Positions 27,148-36,170 of a stretch of DNA of 64,000 nt are shown piece by piece (positions within the stretch are counted from its first letter, which is position 1; every line of letters starts with the position of its first letter). The position numbers and the translations under genes were made by a program. Below the pieces are notes generated by a model. That model was given only the letters and a program-made list of their open reading frames with translations, was not told the origin of the DNA and did no database searches. Origin of the DNA: Methylomonas rhizoryzae (GTDB lineage Bacteria > Pseudomonadota > Gammaproteobacteria > Methylococcales > Methylomonadaceae); assembly GCF_008632455.1 (NCBI RefSeq), contig NZ_CP043929.1:4402001-4466000 (forward strand), written 5' to 3'.

Positions 27148-28599
27148 TTATTCGAAGCCTTTGGGACTTTGCAAATGCCAATCGGTCGCTTGTTGGTAGC
27201 GGTGGCCGATGTTCAGCAATTTGGCTTCGCTGAAATAATTGCCGATCACCTGCAAACCAACCGGCAAGCCGGCTATGAAGCCGGCCGGAATCGAGAGGGC
27301 GGGTAGGCCGGCCAGGTTGATCGCTATCGTATAAATATCCTCTAAATACATTTGTATCGGATCGCTGGTTTTTTCGCCGATCTTAAACGCCGTACCGGGC
27401 GTGACCGGCCCCATTAATACGTCGACTTCGCTAAACGCCCGCTTGAAATCATTACTGATTAGGCGGCGCACCTGTTGGGCCTTCAGATAGTAGGCATCGT
27501 AATACCCGGCAGACAGCGCATAGGTACCCATCAGAATCCGCCGCTTGACTTCCTGGCCGAAGGCTTCGCCGCGCGAACGAGTATACAGGTCGGTCAAATC
27601 GGCCGGATTTTGGCAGCGATAACCGAAGCGCACGCCGTCGTAGCGCGACAGGTTGGACGAACATTCGGCCGATGCGATAACGTAATAAGCAGGAATTGCC
27701 AGCTCCAGATTCGGCATATCGACCTCTCTGACCTCTGCACCCAGCTTTTGATACTCCCCAATCGCCGCATGAACGGCAGTGGCCATCCGGTTGTCCAACG
27801 CCGCGCTGAAGAATTGTTTCGGCAGGCCTATTCTCAAGCCTTGCAGGCTATCGTTCAGCGTCGCGCCATAGTCAGGCACTGCTTGGTCAACGCTGGTCGA
27901 GTCTTTAGGATCGAAACCGGCCATGACTTGCATCAGCAAGGCCGCGTCTTCCGCGCTCCCCGCCATCGGTCCGCCTTGATCCAGGCTGGAAGCATAGGCG
28001 ATCATGCCGTAACGCGACACCCGCCCGTAGGTCGGTTTCAAACCGGTAACGCCGCACAATGCAGCCGGCTGGCGAATGGACCCGCCGGTATCGGTACCGG
28101 TCGCAGCCGGAGTCAAGCGCGCTGCCACGGCCACCGCCGACCCGCCGGACGATCCGCCGGGTACCCGTTCGCTATCCCAGGGATTCCGCGCCGGGCCGTA
28201 AAAGCTGGTTTCGTTGGACGACCCCATCGCGAATTCGTCCATATTGAGCTTGCCCAGCATGACGGTACCGGCCTGCTTAAACCGCTCGACTACGCTGGCA
28301 TCATAGGGTGAGACGAAGTTGTCCAGCATTTTCGAACCGCAACTGGTTTTAACACCCTGCGTGCAAAAAATGTCTTTGTGCGCCAGCGGAATGCCAGTCA
28401 AAAAACCTGCTTCGCCGTTGGCCAGACGCAGGTCGGCAGCCTTAGCCTGCTCCACCGCCGCGCTTTCGGTCACGCTGATAAAGGCGTTTAGCGCCTGATG
28501 TTGTTTGATCCGGCTTAGAAAGACATGCGTTAATTCGACGCTGGAAAATTGCTTATCGCGCAGCCCGGCAGCCAACGCGCTCAATGAAAGTTTATGCAT
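27148..28599 (-). CDS. gatA: Aspartyl/glutamyl-tRNA(Asn/Gln) amidotransferase subunit A
   Basis: GatA is the glutaminase subunit that frees ammonia for tRNA amidation. The 483-residue product has the amidase Ser-cisSer-Lys triad: lysine in IPLAHKDIF, and serines in the GGSSGGSAVAVAARL and TGTDTGGSIRQPA loops. Length matches the family. It begins 8 bp after gatC, in the same transcription unit. Confidence 0.96.
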   Translation of the reverse strand: MHKLSLSALAAGLRDKQFSSVELTHVFLSRIKQHQALNAFISVTESAAVEQAKAADLRLANGEAGFLTGIPLAHKDIFCTQGVKTSCGSKMLDNFVSPYDASVVERFKQAGTVMLGKLNMDEFAMGSSNETSFYGPARNPWDSERVPGGSSGGSAVAVAARLTPAATGTDTGGSIRQPAALCGVTGLKPTYGRVSRYGMIAYASSLDQGGPMAGSAEDAALLMQVMAGFDPKDSTSVDQAVPDYGATLNDSLQGLRIGLPKQFFSAALDNRMATAVHAAIGEYQKLGAEVREVDMPNLELAIPAYYVIASAECSSNLSRYDGVRFGYRCQNPADLTDLYTRSRGEAFGQEVKRRILMGTYALSAGYYDAYYLKAQQVRRLISNDFKRAFSEVDVLMGPVTPGTAFKIGEKTSDPIQMYLEDIYTIAINLAGLPALSIPAGFIAGLPVGLQVIGNYFSEAKLLNIGHRYQQATDWHLQSPKGFE

Positions 28600-28607
28600 G
28601 ATGAAAA

Positions 28608-28895
28608 CTATTCGATGACTTTAGGAACCAGATAAAGACCGGCTTCGGTCTGCGGCGCAATGGCCTGGAAACATTGCCGCCGGTCGGCCTCCGTGACCTG
28701 GTCGGCACGCAAACGCTGGGTTTGGTCCAAAGGATGAGACATAGGCACCACGCCCACGGTATCCGCCTGCTCCATTTTGGCCACCAAATCCAATATGCCT
28801 GACAAATCTTTGGCATAAGATTCAATATCTTGGCTATCAATACCCAAGCGGGCCAAATAAGCGATTTTATTTACGTCATTTGCCGTCAACGACAT
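28608..28895 (-). CDS. gatC: Aspartyl/glutamyl-tRNA(Asn/Gln) amidotransferase subunit C
   Basis: The 95-residue product begins MSLTANDVNKIAYLARLGI and includes ADTVGVVPMSHPLDQTQRLRAD, the GatC hallmark segment that wraps around GatA. It is the first gene of the gatC-gatA-uma2-gatB unit and is divergent from mreB across 105 bp. Confidence 0.95.
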   Translation of the reverse strand: MSLTANDVNKIAYLARLGIDSQDIESYAKDLSGILDLVAKMEQADTVGVVPMSHPLDQTQRLRADQVTEADRRQCFQAIAPQTEAGLYLVPKVIE

Positions 28896-29000
28896 TTCCC
28901 AGCTCCGTGTTTATTCAACCCCTTATGATACTTTATATCTTGCCCTACCGCCCGCTTGATTGATAAAGTAGCGGGATTTTCTGTGCGCTCTGGTGAGATC

Positions 29001-30044
29001 ATGTTCAAACGAATTCGCGGCTTGTTTTCCAACGACTTGTCCATCGATTTGGGTACCGCAAACACCCTAATCTATGTACCCGGCCAAGGTATCGTCTTGA
29101 ACGAGCCGTCCGTGGTCGCCATTAAGGAAGACAAAATTCGCGGACAAAAAACCATCGCTGCCGTCGGCGCCGACGCCAAAAGCATGCTGGGCCGCACGCC
29201 TGGAAACATTACCGCTATCCGCCCCCTGAAAGACGGCGTGATTGCCGACTTCGCCGTGACCGAGCGCATGCTGCGCCATTTCATCAAAAAAGTTCACGAA
29301 AACAAACTGCTCAGACCTAGCCCGCGCATTCTGATTTGCGTGCCTTGCGGCTCGACGCAAGTCGAACGACGGGCGATTCGCGAATCGGCAGCCATGGCCG
29401 GCGCCCGCGAAGTCTATTTGATCGAAGAACCCATGTCGGCGGCAGTCGGCGCCGGCTTGCCGGTGGATACCGCACACGGCTCCATGGTACTGGACATAGG
29501 CGGCGGCACCTCGGAAGTGGCGGTGATTTCCTTAAACGGCATCGTCTATTCCGCCTCGGTACGGATAGGCGGAGACCGCTTCGACGACGCCATCATCTCC
29601 TACGTGCGCCGCAATTACGGCACCCTGATCGGTGAGGCCACCGCGGAAAAGATAAAGCATGAAATCGGTACCGCCTATCCCGGCAGCGAAGTCAGGGAAA
29701 TGCAAGTCACCGGCCGCAACTTGGCCGAGGGCATACCGCGCAGTTTTTCCTTGAACAGCAACGAAATTCTGGAAGCCTTGCAAGAACCCTTATCCGGCAT
29801 CGTCAGCGCGGTTAAAGTTGCGCTGGAGCAGACTCCGCCGGAACTGGGCGCAGACGTCGCCAGCCGCGGCATCGTGCTGACCGGCGGCGGCGCACTGCTT
29901 AAAGACATCGATCGCTTAGTCGCCGAAGAAACCGGCTTACCGGTCTATATCGCCGAAGACCCGCTAACTTGCGTGGCGCGCGGCGGCGGCATGGTCTTGG
30001 AAATGCTCGACAAAAAAGGCGCTTCGGCGTTTTCCTTGGAATAA
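29001..30044 (+). CDS. mreB: Rod-shape actin homologue MreB
   Basis: MreB filaments guide lateral wall synthesis under the inner membrane. ATG at 29001 gives 347 residues, exactly the E. coli length, beginning MFKRIRGLFSNDLSIDLGTANT with the amphipathic membrane helix at the N-terminus. Actin-fold motifs DLGTANT, VLDIGGGTSEVAVIS and GIVLTGGGALL are present. Upstream a CCCGCT/AGCGGG hairpin (28951-28975) lies in the leader. It is first of a block mreB, mreC, mreD, mrdA, rodA, mltB. Confidence 0.97.
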   Translation: MFKRIRGLFSNDLSIDLGTANTLIYVPGQGIVLNEPSVVAIKEDKIRGQKTIAAVGADAKSMLGRTPGNITAIRPLKDGVIADFAVTERMLRHFIKKVHENKLLRPSPRILICVPCGSTQVERRAIRESAAMAGAREVYLIEEPMSAAVGAGLPVDTAHGSMVLDIGGGTSEVAVISLNGIVYSASVRIGGDRFDDAIISYVRRNYGTLIGEATAEKIKHEIGTAYPGSEVREMQVTGRNLAEGIPRSFSLNSNEILEALQEPLSGIVSAVKVALEQTPPELGADVASRGIVLTGGGALLKDIDRLVAEETGLPVYIAEDPLTCVARGGGMVLEMLDKKGASAFSLE

Positions 30045-30154
30045 ATCGGCCAAGCATCTGCATCTAAGCGGTTTCCCTGCCCCAAGCACCAACGGGCTTC
30101 ATTGTTTGTCCGATTCTTGCAAAATAAGCCCGCGCGTTTTTCGGCCTAAGGCTG

Positions 30155-30181
30155 TTGTCAGTTTTCCCGCCAACTTATAAT
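30155..30181 (+). promoter_or_regulatory. Candidate promoter before mreC
   Basis: TTGTCA (30155-30160) and TATAAT (30176-30181) are separated by 15 bases, shorter than the usual 17. It could give mreC and downstream genes their own start in the 182-bp gap after mreB. The -10 is perfect, the spacing is not. Confidence 0.5.
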
Positions 30182-30226
30182 ACCCATACCTACCGGCCAA
30201 CTTTTCTCGCTGCTTGAGGATTTGCC

Positions 30227-31117
30227 ATCAAACTGCTATTTGCCCAAGGCCCTTCGTTAAACACCCGTTTGTTAGTAGCGATGCTGGCCGCTATTTCGTT
30301 ACTGGTAACGGATTACCGTACCCAACGGCTGAATCCGGTTCGCTCATTGCTGTCCTTCGTGACCTACCCTTTACAGAATTTGGCCAGCCTGCCGGTAGAC
30401 GCTTACCTGAGTGTCTCAAGTACCGTGATTTCCTACGCGGAACTGCAAAAGGAGAATCGGCGCTTAAAAGAATCGCAATTGATCAACGATGGTAAGCTGC
30501 TGAAGTTGGAAGCGCTGGAAAAAGAAAACATTCGCCTGCGCATGCTGTTGGAAAACTCGTTTCAACTCGGCGAACAAGTGCTAATCGCCGAACTATTGTC
30601 AGTAAAATTAGCACCTTACGAACATACGGTAGTCGTCAACAAAGGCTCTCGCTTCGGCGTACATTCGGAACAACCGGTGTTGGACGGCAACGGCATCGTC
30701 GGCCAAGTGGTACGCGCCCTGCCTTCCAGTTCCGAAGTCATGCTAATCACCGATCCCGACCATGCCATCCCGGTGGAAGTCAACCGCAACGGTTTACGTA
30801 CCATAGCGTTCGGCACCGGCCAATCCAACCGCCTGCATTTACCGTTCTTAGCCAAAAACGCCGATATCGTACCCGGTGATTTGTTGGTCACATCCGGCCT
30901 CGGCGGAGTATTTCCTGCCGGTTATCCGGTTGCGGTAGTGGATAAATTCGAAGCTCGCCCGGATAAATCATTCGCCAACATTTACGCCACGCCTAAAGCC
31001 CGCCTGGAAACCAGCCGCGAATTCCTGATCGTCTGGAGCGACACCACACCGGTGGAATTGGATCAACTCCCCAAACCCGCCCCAGCGAACGGCCCCTCTC
31101 CGGACGAAAGGCCTTAG
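30227..31117 (+). CDS. mreC: Rod-shape protein MreC (probable non-AUG, ATC, start)
   Basis: MreC is a bitopic periplasmic scaffold for the elongasome. The frame is closed upstream by TGA at 30215. No ATG, GTG or TTG lies before TTG 30269. The in-frame codons from 30227 encode KLLFAQGPSLNTRL, which aligns with the E. coli MreC start KPIFSRGPSLQIRL, placing ATC 30227 at the Met-1 position. GAGGA (30216-30220) lies 6 bases before it. This gives 296 residues: membrane helix (about 15-30), coiled coil (about 65-105) and beta domains with VNKGSRFGV, GIVGQVV, ITDPDHAIPV and LVTSGLGGVFPAGYPVAVV. A TTG start at 30269 would remove the cytoplasmic N-terminus. It is 3 bp from mreD. Confidence 0.9.
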   Translation: MKLLFAQGPSLNTRLLVAMLAAISLLVTDYRTQRLNPVRSLLSFVTYPLQNLASLPVDAYLSVSSTVISYAELQKENRRLKESQLINDGKLLKLEALEKENIRLRMLLENSFQLGEQVLIAELLSVKLAPYEHTVVVNKGSRFGVHSEQPVLDGNGIVGQVVRALPSSSEVMLITDPDHAIPVEVNRNGLRTIAFGTGQSNRLHLPFLAKNADIVPGDLLVTSGLGGVFPAGYPVAVVDKFEARPDKSFANIYATPKARLETSREFLIVWSDTTPVELDQLPKPAPANGPSPDERP

Positions 31118-31120
31118 AAC

Positions 31121-31609
31121 ATGCAGGCCGACAAGCTGTCCGCACCGTTTTATTTCGCCGCATCCATCGCAGTCGCCATGATGTTTAGAGTCGCTTCACT
31201 GCATCCTTTGCTGGACATGCTCAATCCCGACTGGATTGCACTCACCCTAATTTATTGGTGCATCGCCTTACCGGAACGCTTCGGCGTGTTTACCGCTTTT
31301 ACCGTCGGCCTGTTGACCGATGTATTGACCGGCCATTGGTTAGGCCAATACGGCTTAATCTATTCCCTGATTAGTTATTTCAGCATCAAGCAATACCGGC
31401 GCCTACGCCAGTTTCCGTTACCGCAACAAAGCCTGTTTGTCGGCGCCTGCCTGTTTGTCGGGCAAAGTTTGTTGTTCGGCATGGAAAGCATGCAAGCCGC
31501 CAACCGGCTACCGGTTTCGTTCTGGTATCCGGTCTGTACCGGGGCCTTAATTTGGCCGGCTGTGTATTTACTGCTGCGCGCCCTGCGGCAAATGGCGCGT
31601 ATCAGTTGA
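31121..31609 (+). CDS. mreD: Rod-shape protein MreD
   Basis: The 162-residue hydrophobic protein with about five membrane helices matches MreD in length (E. coli 162), position and the LNPDWIALTLIYWCIALPERFG and GLLTDVLTG motifs. It is an inner membrane partner of MreC in lateral wall growth. The gene starts 3 bp after mreC and ends 2 bp before mrdA. Confidence 0.93.
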   Translation: MQADKLSAPFYFAASIAVAMMFRVASLHPLLDMLNPDWIALTLIYWCIALPERFGVFTAFTVGLLTDVLTGHWLGQYGLIYSLISYFSIKQYRRLRQFPLPQQSLFVGACLFVGQSLLFGMESMQAANRLPVSFWYPVCTGALIWPAVYLLLRALRQMARIS

Positions 31610-31611
31610 CG

Positions 31612-33468
31612 ATGGATAATAGACTCGCCTTCAAAGATCCTTTGGCTGAGAACAGAATGTTTCTGAGCCGCATCGTCGCAGCCTTTCTGTTGATCCTGGT
31701 GATGGTCGCCGGCTTGATCGTGCGTTTGGTTTATTTACAAATTGTCGGACACGAGCATTATGCGACGCTGTCCAAAGACAATCGGATTAAGATTTCGCCG
31801 TTACCGCCGACGCGAGGGATCATTTACGACCGACACGGCCGCATGCTGGCGGAAAATGTTCCCACCTATAGCTTGGAGCTAATACCGGAACAAATTAAAG
31901 ACATGGACGAAACGTTGCAAAAATTGCAGCAACTGTTGAACATCCCCAGCGACAAAATCGAACAATTCCAAAAGCAACGCAAACGCAACAAGTCTTTTAC
32001 CGCGACACCGTTGCTACAAAACCTGTCCGACGAAGAAGTCGCCAAATTCGCGGTGGTACGCCCGTATTTTCCCGGCGTAGACGTGTATGCCCGCTTGGTA
32101 CGCTACTATCCGTACGGCGATTTGGCCTCGCACGTCGTCGGCTATGTCGGCCGCATCAATGAACAGGAGCTTAAATCCATACCTACCGCCGAATATCGCG
32201 GCACCGACATCATCGGAAAAATCGGCATAGAAAAATCTTACGAATCGCAACTGCTGGGCACCGCGGGTTACGAAGAAATCGAAACCAACGCCCAAGCTCG
32301 GGCGGTCAACACCGTAGCCACAGTCGAGCCCATAGCCGGTTCGAATATTTACCTGACCTTGGACATCGATCTGCAAAAGATCGCATACGACGCATTGGCC
32401 GAATATAACGGCGCTGCCGTAGCCATCGACATCAAAACCGGAGGCGTATTGGCATTTGCCAGCCGCCCGGGCTTCGATCCCAATCCGTTCGTAACCGGCA
32501 TCTCCAGCAAAGACTACAAAACTTTGCGAGACTCCCCCGACCAACCTTTATACAACCGGGCGCTACGCGGACTCTATCCTCCCGGCTCCACCGTCAAACC
32601 GTTCATCGCCTTGGCCGGCTTGGAATACGGCGTGACGGACTTCGGCCACCGTTTGTTTTGTCCCGGCTACTACCGCTTGCCTAACGTCGACCATAAATAT
32701 CGCGATTGGAAAAAATGGGGGCACGGCATGGTGGATATGAACGAAGCCATTACCCAATCGTGCGACGTTTATTTTTACGATCTCGCCCTGGCACTCGGCA
32801 TAGACCGGCTGTCGGCGTTTATGCAAAAGTTCGGTTTCGGCGAAAAAAGCGGTATCGATTTGGTGGGCGAAGTCAGCGGCCTGATGCCGTCCAAAGAATG
32901 GAAGCGTAGCCACCGAAACCGCGCATGGTACCCCGGTGAAACCTTGATTACCGGTATCGGCCAAGGTTATATGCAAGTCACGCCCCTACAATTGGCACGC
33001 GCCACCGCTACATTAGCCAGCTACGGTAAAGTGGTTACGCCGCATTTGGTTCATGAAATCATCACGCCGGATTTGGCCACTCCGCCCGAACTATTGCCGG
33101 AAACCCGCATCCCCCTCAGCACAAAACATGTGGACAACATCATTTATGCCATGACCAACGTCGTACATGGCTCACGCGGCACGGCAGGCCGTTTGGCGAA
33201 AGCCATCGATTATCAGATCGCCGGCAAAACCGGCACGGCGCAGGTTTTTACCGTCAAGCAGGAAGAAAAATACAACGAGGACGCTATCGACTTCAAAATG
33301 CGCGACCATGCGCTTTTCATCGCTTTCGCCCCGGTCCACGATCCGAAAATCGCGGTAGCGGTGGTAGCCGAGCATGGCGGTCACGGCGGTTCGGTAGCCG
33401 CACCGATTGCCGGTAAAATTATCGACGCCTACCTTAATCCCAAAAAAGGTCCGCCCGATGAAACTTGA
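31612..33468 (+). CDS. mrdA: Penicillin-binding protein 2 (elongasome transpeptidase)
   Basis: This class B PBP cross-links peptidoglycan during elongation, with RodA as its glycosyltransferase. ATG at 31612 gives 618 residues. A short cytoplasmic N-terminus is followed by one membrane helix (about 20-42), then the pedestal (PPTRGIIYDRHG at 65-76) and the transpeptidase domain. The catalytic serine is S326 in PGSTVK, the second motif is SCD (QSCDVYFYDLA), and the third is KTGTAQ. The end overlaps rodA by 11 bp. Confidence 0.96.
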   Translation: MDNRLAFKDPLAENRMFLSRIVAAFLLILVMVAGLIVRLVYLQIVGHEHYATLSKDNRIKISPLPPTRGIIYDRHGRMLAENVPTYSLELIPEQIKDMDETLQKLQQLLNIPSDKIEQFQKQRKRNKSFTATPLLQNLSDEEVAKFAVVRPYFPGVDVYARLVRYYPYGDLASHVVGYVGRINEQELKSIPTAEYRGTDIIGKIGIEKSYESQLLGTAGYEEIETNAQARAVNTVATVEPIAGSNIYLTLDIDLQKIAYDALAEYNGAAVAIDIKTGGVLAFASRPGFDPNPFVTGISSKDYKTLRDSPDQPLYNRALRGLYPPGSTVKPFIALAGLEYGVTDFGHRLFCPGYYRLPNVDHKYRDWKKWGHGMVDMNEAITQSCDVYFYDLALALGIDRLSAFMQKFGFGEKSGIDLVGEVSGLMPSKEWKRSHRNRAWYPGETLITGIGQGYMQVTPLQLARATATLASYGKVVTPHLVHEIITPDLATPPELLPETRIPLSTKHVDNIIYAMTNVVHGSRGTAGRLAKAIDYQIAGKTGTAQVFTVKQEEKYNEDAIDFKMRDHALFIAFAPVHDPKIAVAVVAEHGGHGGSVAAPIAGKIIDAYLNPKKGPPDET

Positions 33469-34588
33469 AATGCGTACCGAATACTTTCAAGCGCCCTCCA
33501 TTCTAGGCAACCTGCTTAGAAAGCTGCACGTCGACATCCCGCTGTTCTTAGCGTTATTGATGATATGCGGTCTTAGCTTTGTGATCCTCTACAGCGCCGG
33601 CGGCCAAGATACGGCAGTGCTGTACCGTCACGCCAGCCGAACCGGTCTCGCCATGTCCATTATGGTCGTGTTGGCGCACGTCAATCCGCGCCGCTTTCAA
33701 TCGTTCTCGCTAGCTTTGTTTTCAGTATGTATTTTGTTGCTGATTGCCGTGGCGGTGATGGGACAAATCAGTATGGGCGCCCAGCGCTGGTTGAATTTAG
33801 GCTTTTTCCGCTTTCAACCGTCCGAATTCGCCAAGATCTCCGCACCGATGATGATCGCTTGGTATTTATCGGAACACCAATTGCCGCCCAAACCCAAACA
33901 CATTTTAGCTGCCGCAATCTTACTGATGGTGCCCGTCGTATTGATAGCCAAACAACCCGATTTGGGTACGGCCATGCTGGTCGCCAGCTCGGGTGCGGCC
34001 GTATTGTTTTTCGCCGGATTATCTTGGTGGTTGATGATAGGGGCACTGGCGCTGTTAGCCGCGCTCACTCCGCTGCTCTGGCATTTCCTGCGCGAATATC
34101 AGCGCAACCGGGTTTTGACGTTTATCAACCCGGAAGCCGATCCCATGGGTACCGGTTACCATATCATCCAGTCCAAAATCGCAATCGGCTCCGGCGGCAT
34201 CAACGGCAAAGGCTGGCTAGGCAGTACTCAAGCCAAATTGGATTTTCTGCCGGAAAGTTCCACCGACTTTATCTTCGCGGTATTTGCCGAGGAGTTCGGC
34301 TTATTCGGCTGCGTCGGTTTATTGCTTTTATATCTACTCGTGATCAGCCGCTGCTTTTACATTGCCGTGCAAGCCCAAGATACCTATAGCCGCTTGTTGG
34401 CCGGCAGTCTGGCCTTTACTTTTTTCGTTTACGTATTCGTCAACATCGGCATGGTAATCGGTATATTGCCTGTAGTAGGCGTACCGCTACCTCTGGTAAG
34501 CTATGGCGGAACTTCCATGGTGACGCTAATGGCCGGCTTCGGCATACTGATGTCCATTCACACTCACCGCAAATTGTTACCCGTTTGA
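33458..34588 (+). CDS. rodA: Peptidoglycan glycosyltransferase RodA
   Basis: RodA is the SEDS polymerase of the elongasome. ATG at 33458 gives 376 residues (E. coli 370); the reading from 33407 lies wholly inside mrdA and is rejected. Multiple membrane helices carry SEDS motifs QRWLNLGFFRFQPSEFAKI, KQPDLGTAML, the ESSTDFIFAVFAEEFGL catalytic loop and PLVSYGGTSM. It overlaps mrdA by 11 bp, implying coupled translation. Confidence 0.96.
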   Translation: MKLEMRTEYFQAPSILGNLLRKLHVDIPLFLALLMICGLSFVILYSAGGQDTAVLYRHASRTGLAMSIMVVLAHVNPRRFQSFSLALFSVCILLLIAVAVMGQISMGAQRWLNLGFFRFQPSEFAKISAPMMIAWYLSEHQLPPKPKHILAAAILLMVPVVLIAKQPDLGTAMLVASSGAAVLFFAGLSWWLMIGALALLAALTPLLWHFLREYQRNRVLTFINPEADPMGTGYHIIQSKIAIGSGGINGKGWLGSTQAKLDFLPESSTDFIFAVFAEEFGLFGCVGLLLLYLLVISRCFYIAVQAQDTYSRLLAGSLAFTFFVYVFVNIGMVIGILPVVGVPLPLVSYGGTSMVTLMAGFGILMSIHTHRKLLPV

Positions 34589-34592
34589 TGCT

Positions 34593-35573
34593 ATGAAATT
34601 CAAGACCGCATTACGTGCCGCAATCGCCAGCCTTTACAGCCTCTCCACCGCCCATGCCGCCATTCCGGAAAGCGATGCCTTCAATAAATTTATCGCTCAA
34701 ATGGTGTCCGAACATCATTTCAACGCCGACGCGCTGAAAAACTTGTTCCAGTCGGTCGAGATTCAAGAGCAAATTTTGGCCGCTATGACTAAACCGGCGG
34801 AAGCAAAACCCTGGTATCAATACCGGCAAATTTTTATGACGCCGGCACGCATTGAGGGGGGAGTAAAATTTTGGCAGGACAACGAAACCACTCTGCAGGC
34901 GGTAGAGCAACAGTACGGGGTGCCGGCGGAAATCATTGTTGCCATCATCGGCGTCGAAACTCATTACGGCAAAAACACCGGCAAATACCGCGTAATCGAT
35001 GCACTTGCCACTCTTGGTTTCGCCTACCCCCCGCGAAGCGACTTTTTCTTAAAGGAATTGGAAAACTTCTTGCTGTTGAGCCGGGAGGAAAACCTCAATC
35101 CCTTGCAACCTCTGGGCTCTTACGCGGGCGCCATGGGTTTGGGCCAGTTTATGCCCAGCAGCTATAGAACTTATGCCAAAGATTTCGATCAAGACGCCAA
35201 ACGCGACATCTGGCAAAATCCGGCCGACGCCATCGCCAGCGTAGCCAATTATTTTGCCGCCAACAAGTGGCAACCGGGCGAACAAATCGCCTTTCCGGTC
35301 AGCGCCAATGGCGAAATATACAAGCAAGCCCTTTCCAAAGGCGTCAAGCCGGATACCTCTATCAACCAATTACGGCAACTGAAAGTCAATCTACCCAGCG
35401 GCCTGGCCGACAACCTTGCAGGAAAGCTACTCAGTTACCAACTGCCGGACGGGGAAGAACTGTGGCTGGGCTTACATAACTTTTATGTTATTACCCGTTA
35501 TAACCACAGCCCCTTGTATGCATTGGCGGTTTACCAGCTAAGTCAGGAAATCCGCCAACGAATTGGCCATTGA
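34593..35573 (+). CDS. mltB: Lytic murein transglycosylase B (soluble form)
   Basis: This cleaves peptidoglycan glycan strands in the periplasm. The 326-residue product has a Sec signal ending AHA (about 1-22) with no lipobox, unlike E. coli MltB. The catalytic glutamate is in AIIGVETHYGKNTGKYRV. YAGAMGLGQFMPSSY and WQNPADAIASVANYF are typical. It lies 4 bp after rodA, so wall synthesis and remodelling are probably co-expressed. It converges with trpG. Confidence 0.94.
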   Translation: MKFKTALRAAIASLYSLSTAHAAIPESDAFNKFIAQMVSEHHFNADALKNLFQSVEIQEQILAAMTKPAEAKPWYQYRQIFMTPARIEGGVKFWQDNETTLQAVEQQYGVPAEIIVAIIGVETHYGKNTGKYRVIDALATLGFAYPPRSDFFLKELENFLLLSREENLNPLQPLGSYAGAMGLGQFMPSSYRTYAKDFDQDAKRDIWQNPADAIASVANYFAANKWQPGEQIAFPVSANGEIYKQALSKGVKPDTSINQLRQLKVNLPSGLADNLAGKLLSYQLPDGEELWLGLHNFYVITRYNHSPLYALAVYQLSQEIRQRIGH

Positions 35574-35579
35574 CCCCAT

Positions 35580-36170
35580 TCAGCCAACCAAAAAATTTCT
35601 AAGCATGTCATGGCCGTGCTCGGTCAAGATGGACTCCGGGTGAAACTGCACGCCTTCCACCTCTAAGGTCTTATGCCGTACCCCCATGATTTCATCGATA
35701 TTACCGTCATCGTCTTGAGTCCAGGCGGTAATCTCCAAACATTCCGGCAAGGTAGCCTGATCAATCACCAATGAATGATAACGAGTTGCGGTAAAAGGAT
35801 TGCTCAAGCCTTTAAACACACCAATATCCTTATGGTAAACCGCGGAAGTTTTCCCATGCATAATGGCTTTGGCATGAATGATTTGCCCGCCGAACGCATA
35901 ACCGATGCTCTGATGCCCCAAGCAAACTCCCAAGATGGGGAAACGCCCCGCATATCGGTGTATGGTATCGACCGAAATACCGGCTTCCTTCGGGGTGCAA
36001 GGGCCGGGGGAAATCACGATTTTATCCGGCTTTAGGGCTTCGATTTCTTCGACCGAAACTTCGTCGTTACGAACCACGATTACATCGGCGCCCAACTCGC
36101 CGAAGTACTGAACCAGGTTGTAAGTGAACGAGTCGTAATTGTCGACCATTACCAGTCTTAGCGCGCTCAT
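35580..36170 (-). CDS. trpG: Anthranilate synthase component II (glutamine amidotransferase)
   Basis: TrpG supplies ammonia from glutamine to TrpE in tryptophan synthesis. The 196-residue product has the class I amidotransferase nucleophile in GVCLGHQSIGYAFGG and the His-Glu pair in VQFHPESILT. Residues NYDSFTYNLVQY at the start are diagnostic. It may also serve aminodeoxychorismate synthase (PabA), as in many bacteria. Its start overlaps the trpE stop by 4 bp. Confidence 0.95.
   Translation of the reverse strand: MSALRLVMVDNYDSFTYNLVQYFGELGADVIVVRNDEVSVEEIEALKPDKIVISPGPCTPKEAGISVDTIHRYAGRFPILGVCLGHQSIGYAFGGQIIHAKAIMHGKTSAVYHKDIGVFKGLSNPFTATRYHSLVIDQATLPECLEITAWTQDDDGNIDEIMGVRHKTLEVEGVQFHPESILTEHGHDMLRNFLVG

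Noticed and set aside
28951..28980. CCCGCT/AGCGGG hairpin plus ATTTT as a terminator
   Set aside because: It sits just upstream of mreB, between divergent genes, where no transcript needs ending; more likely part of the mreB leader or chance.
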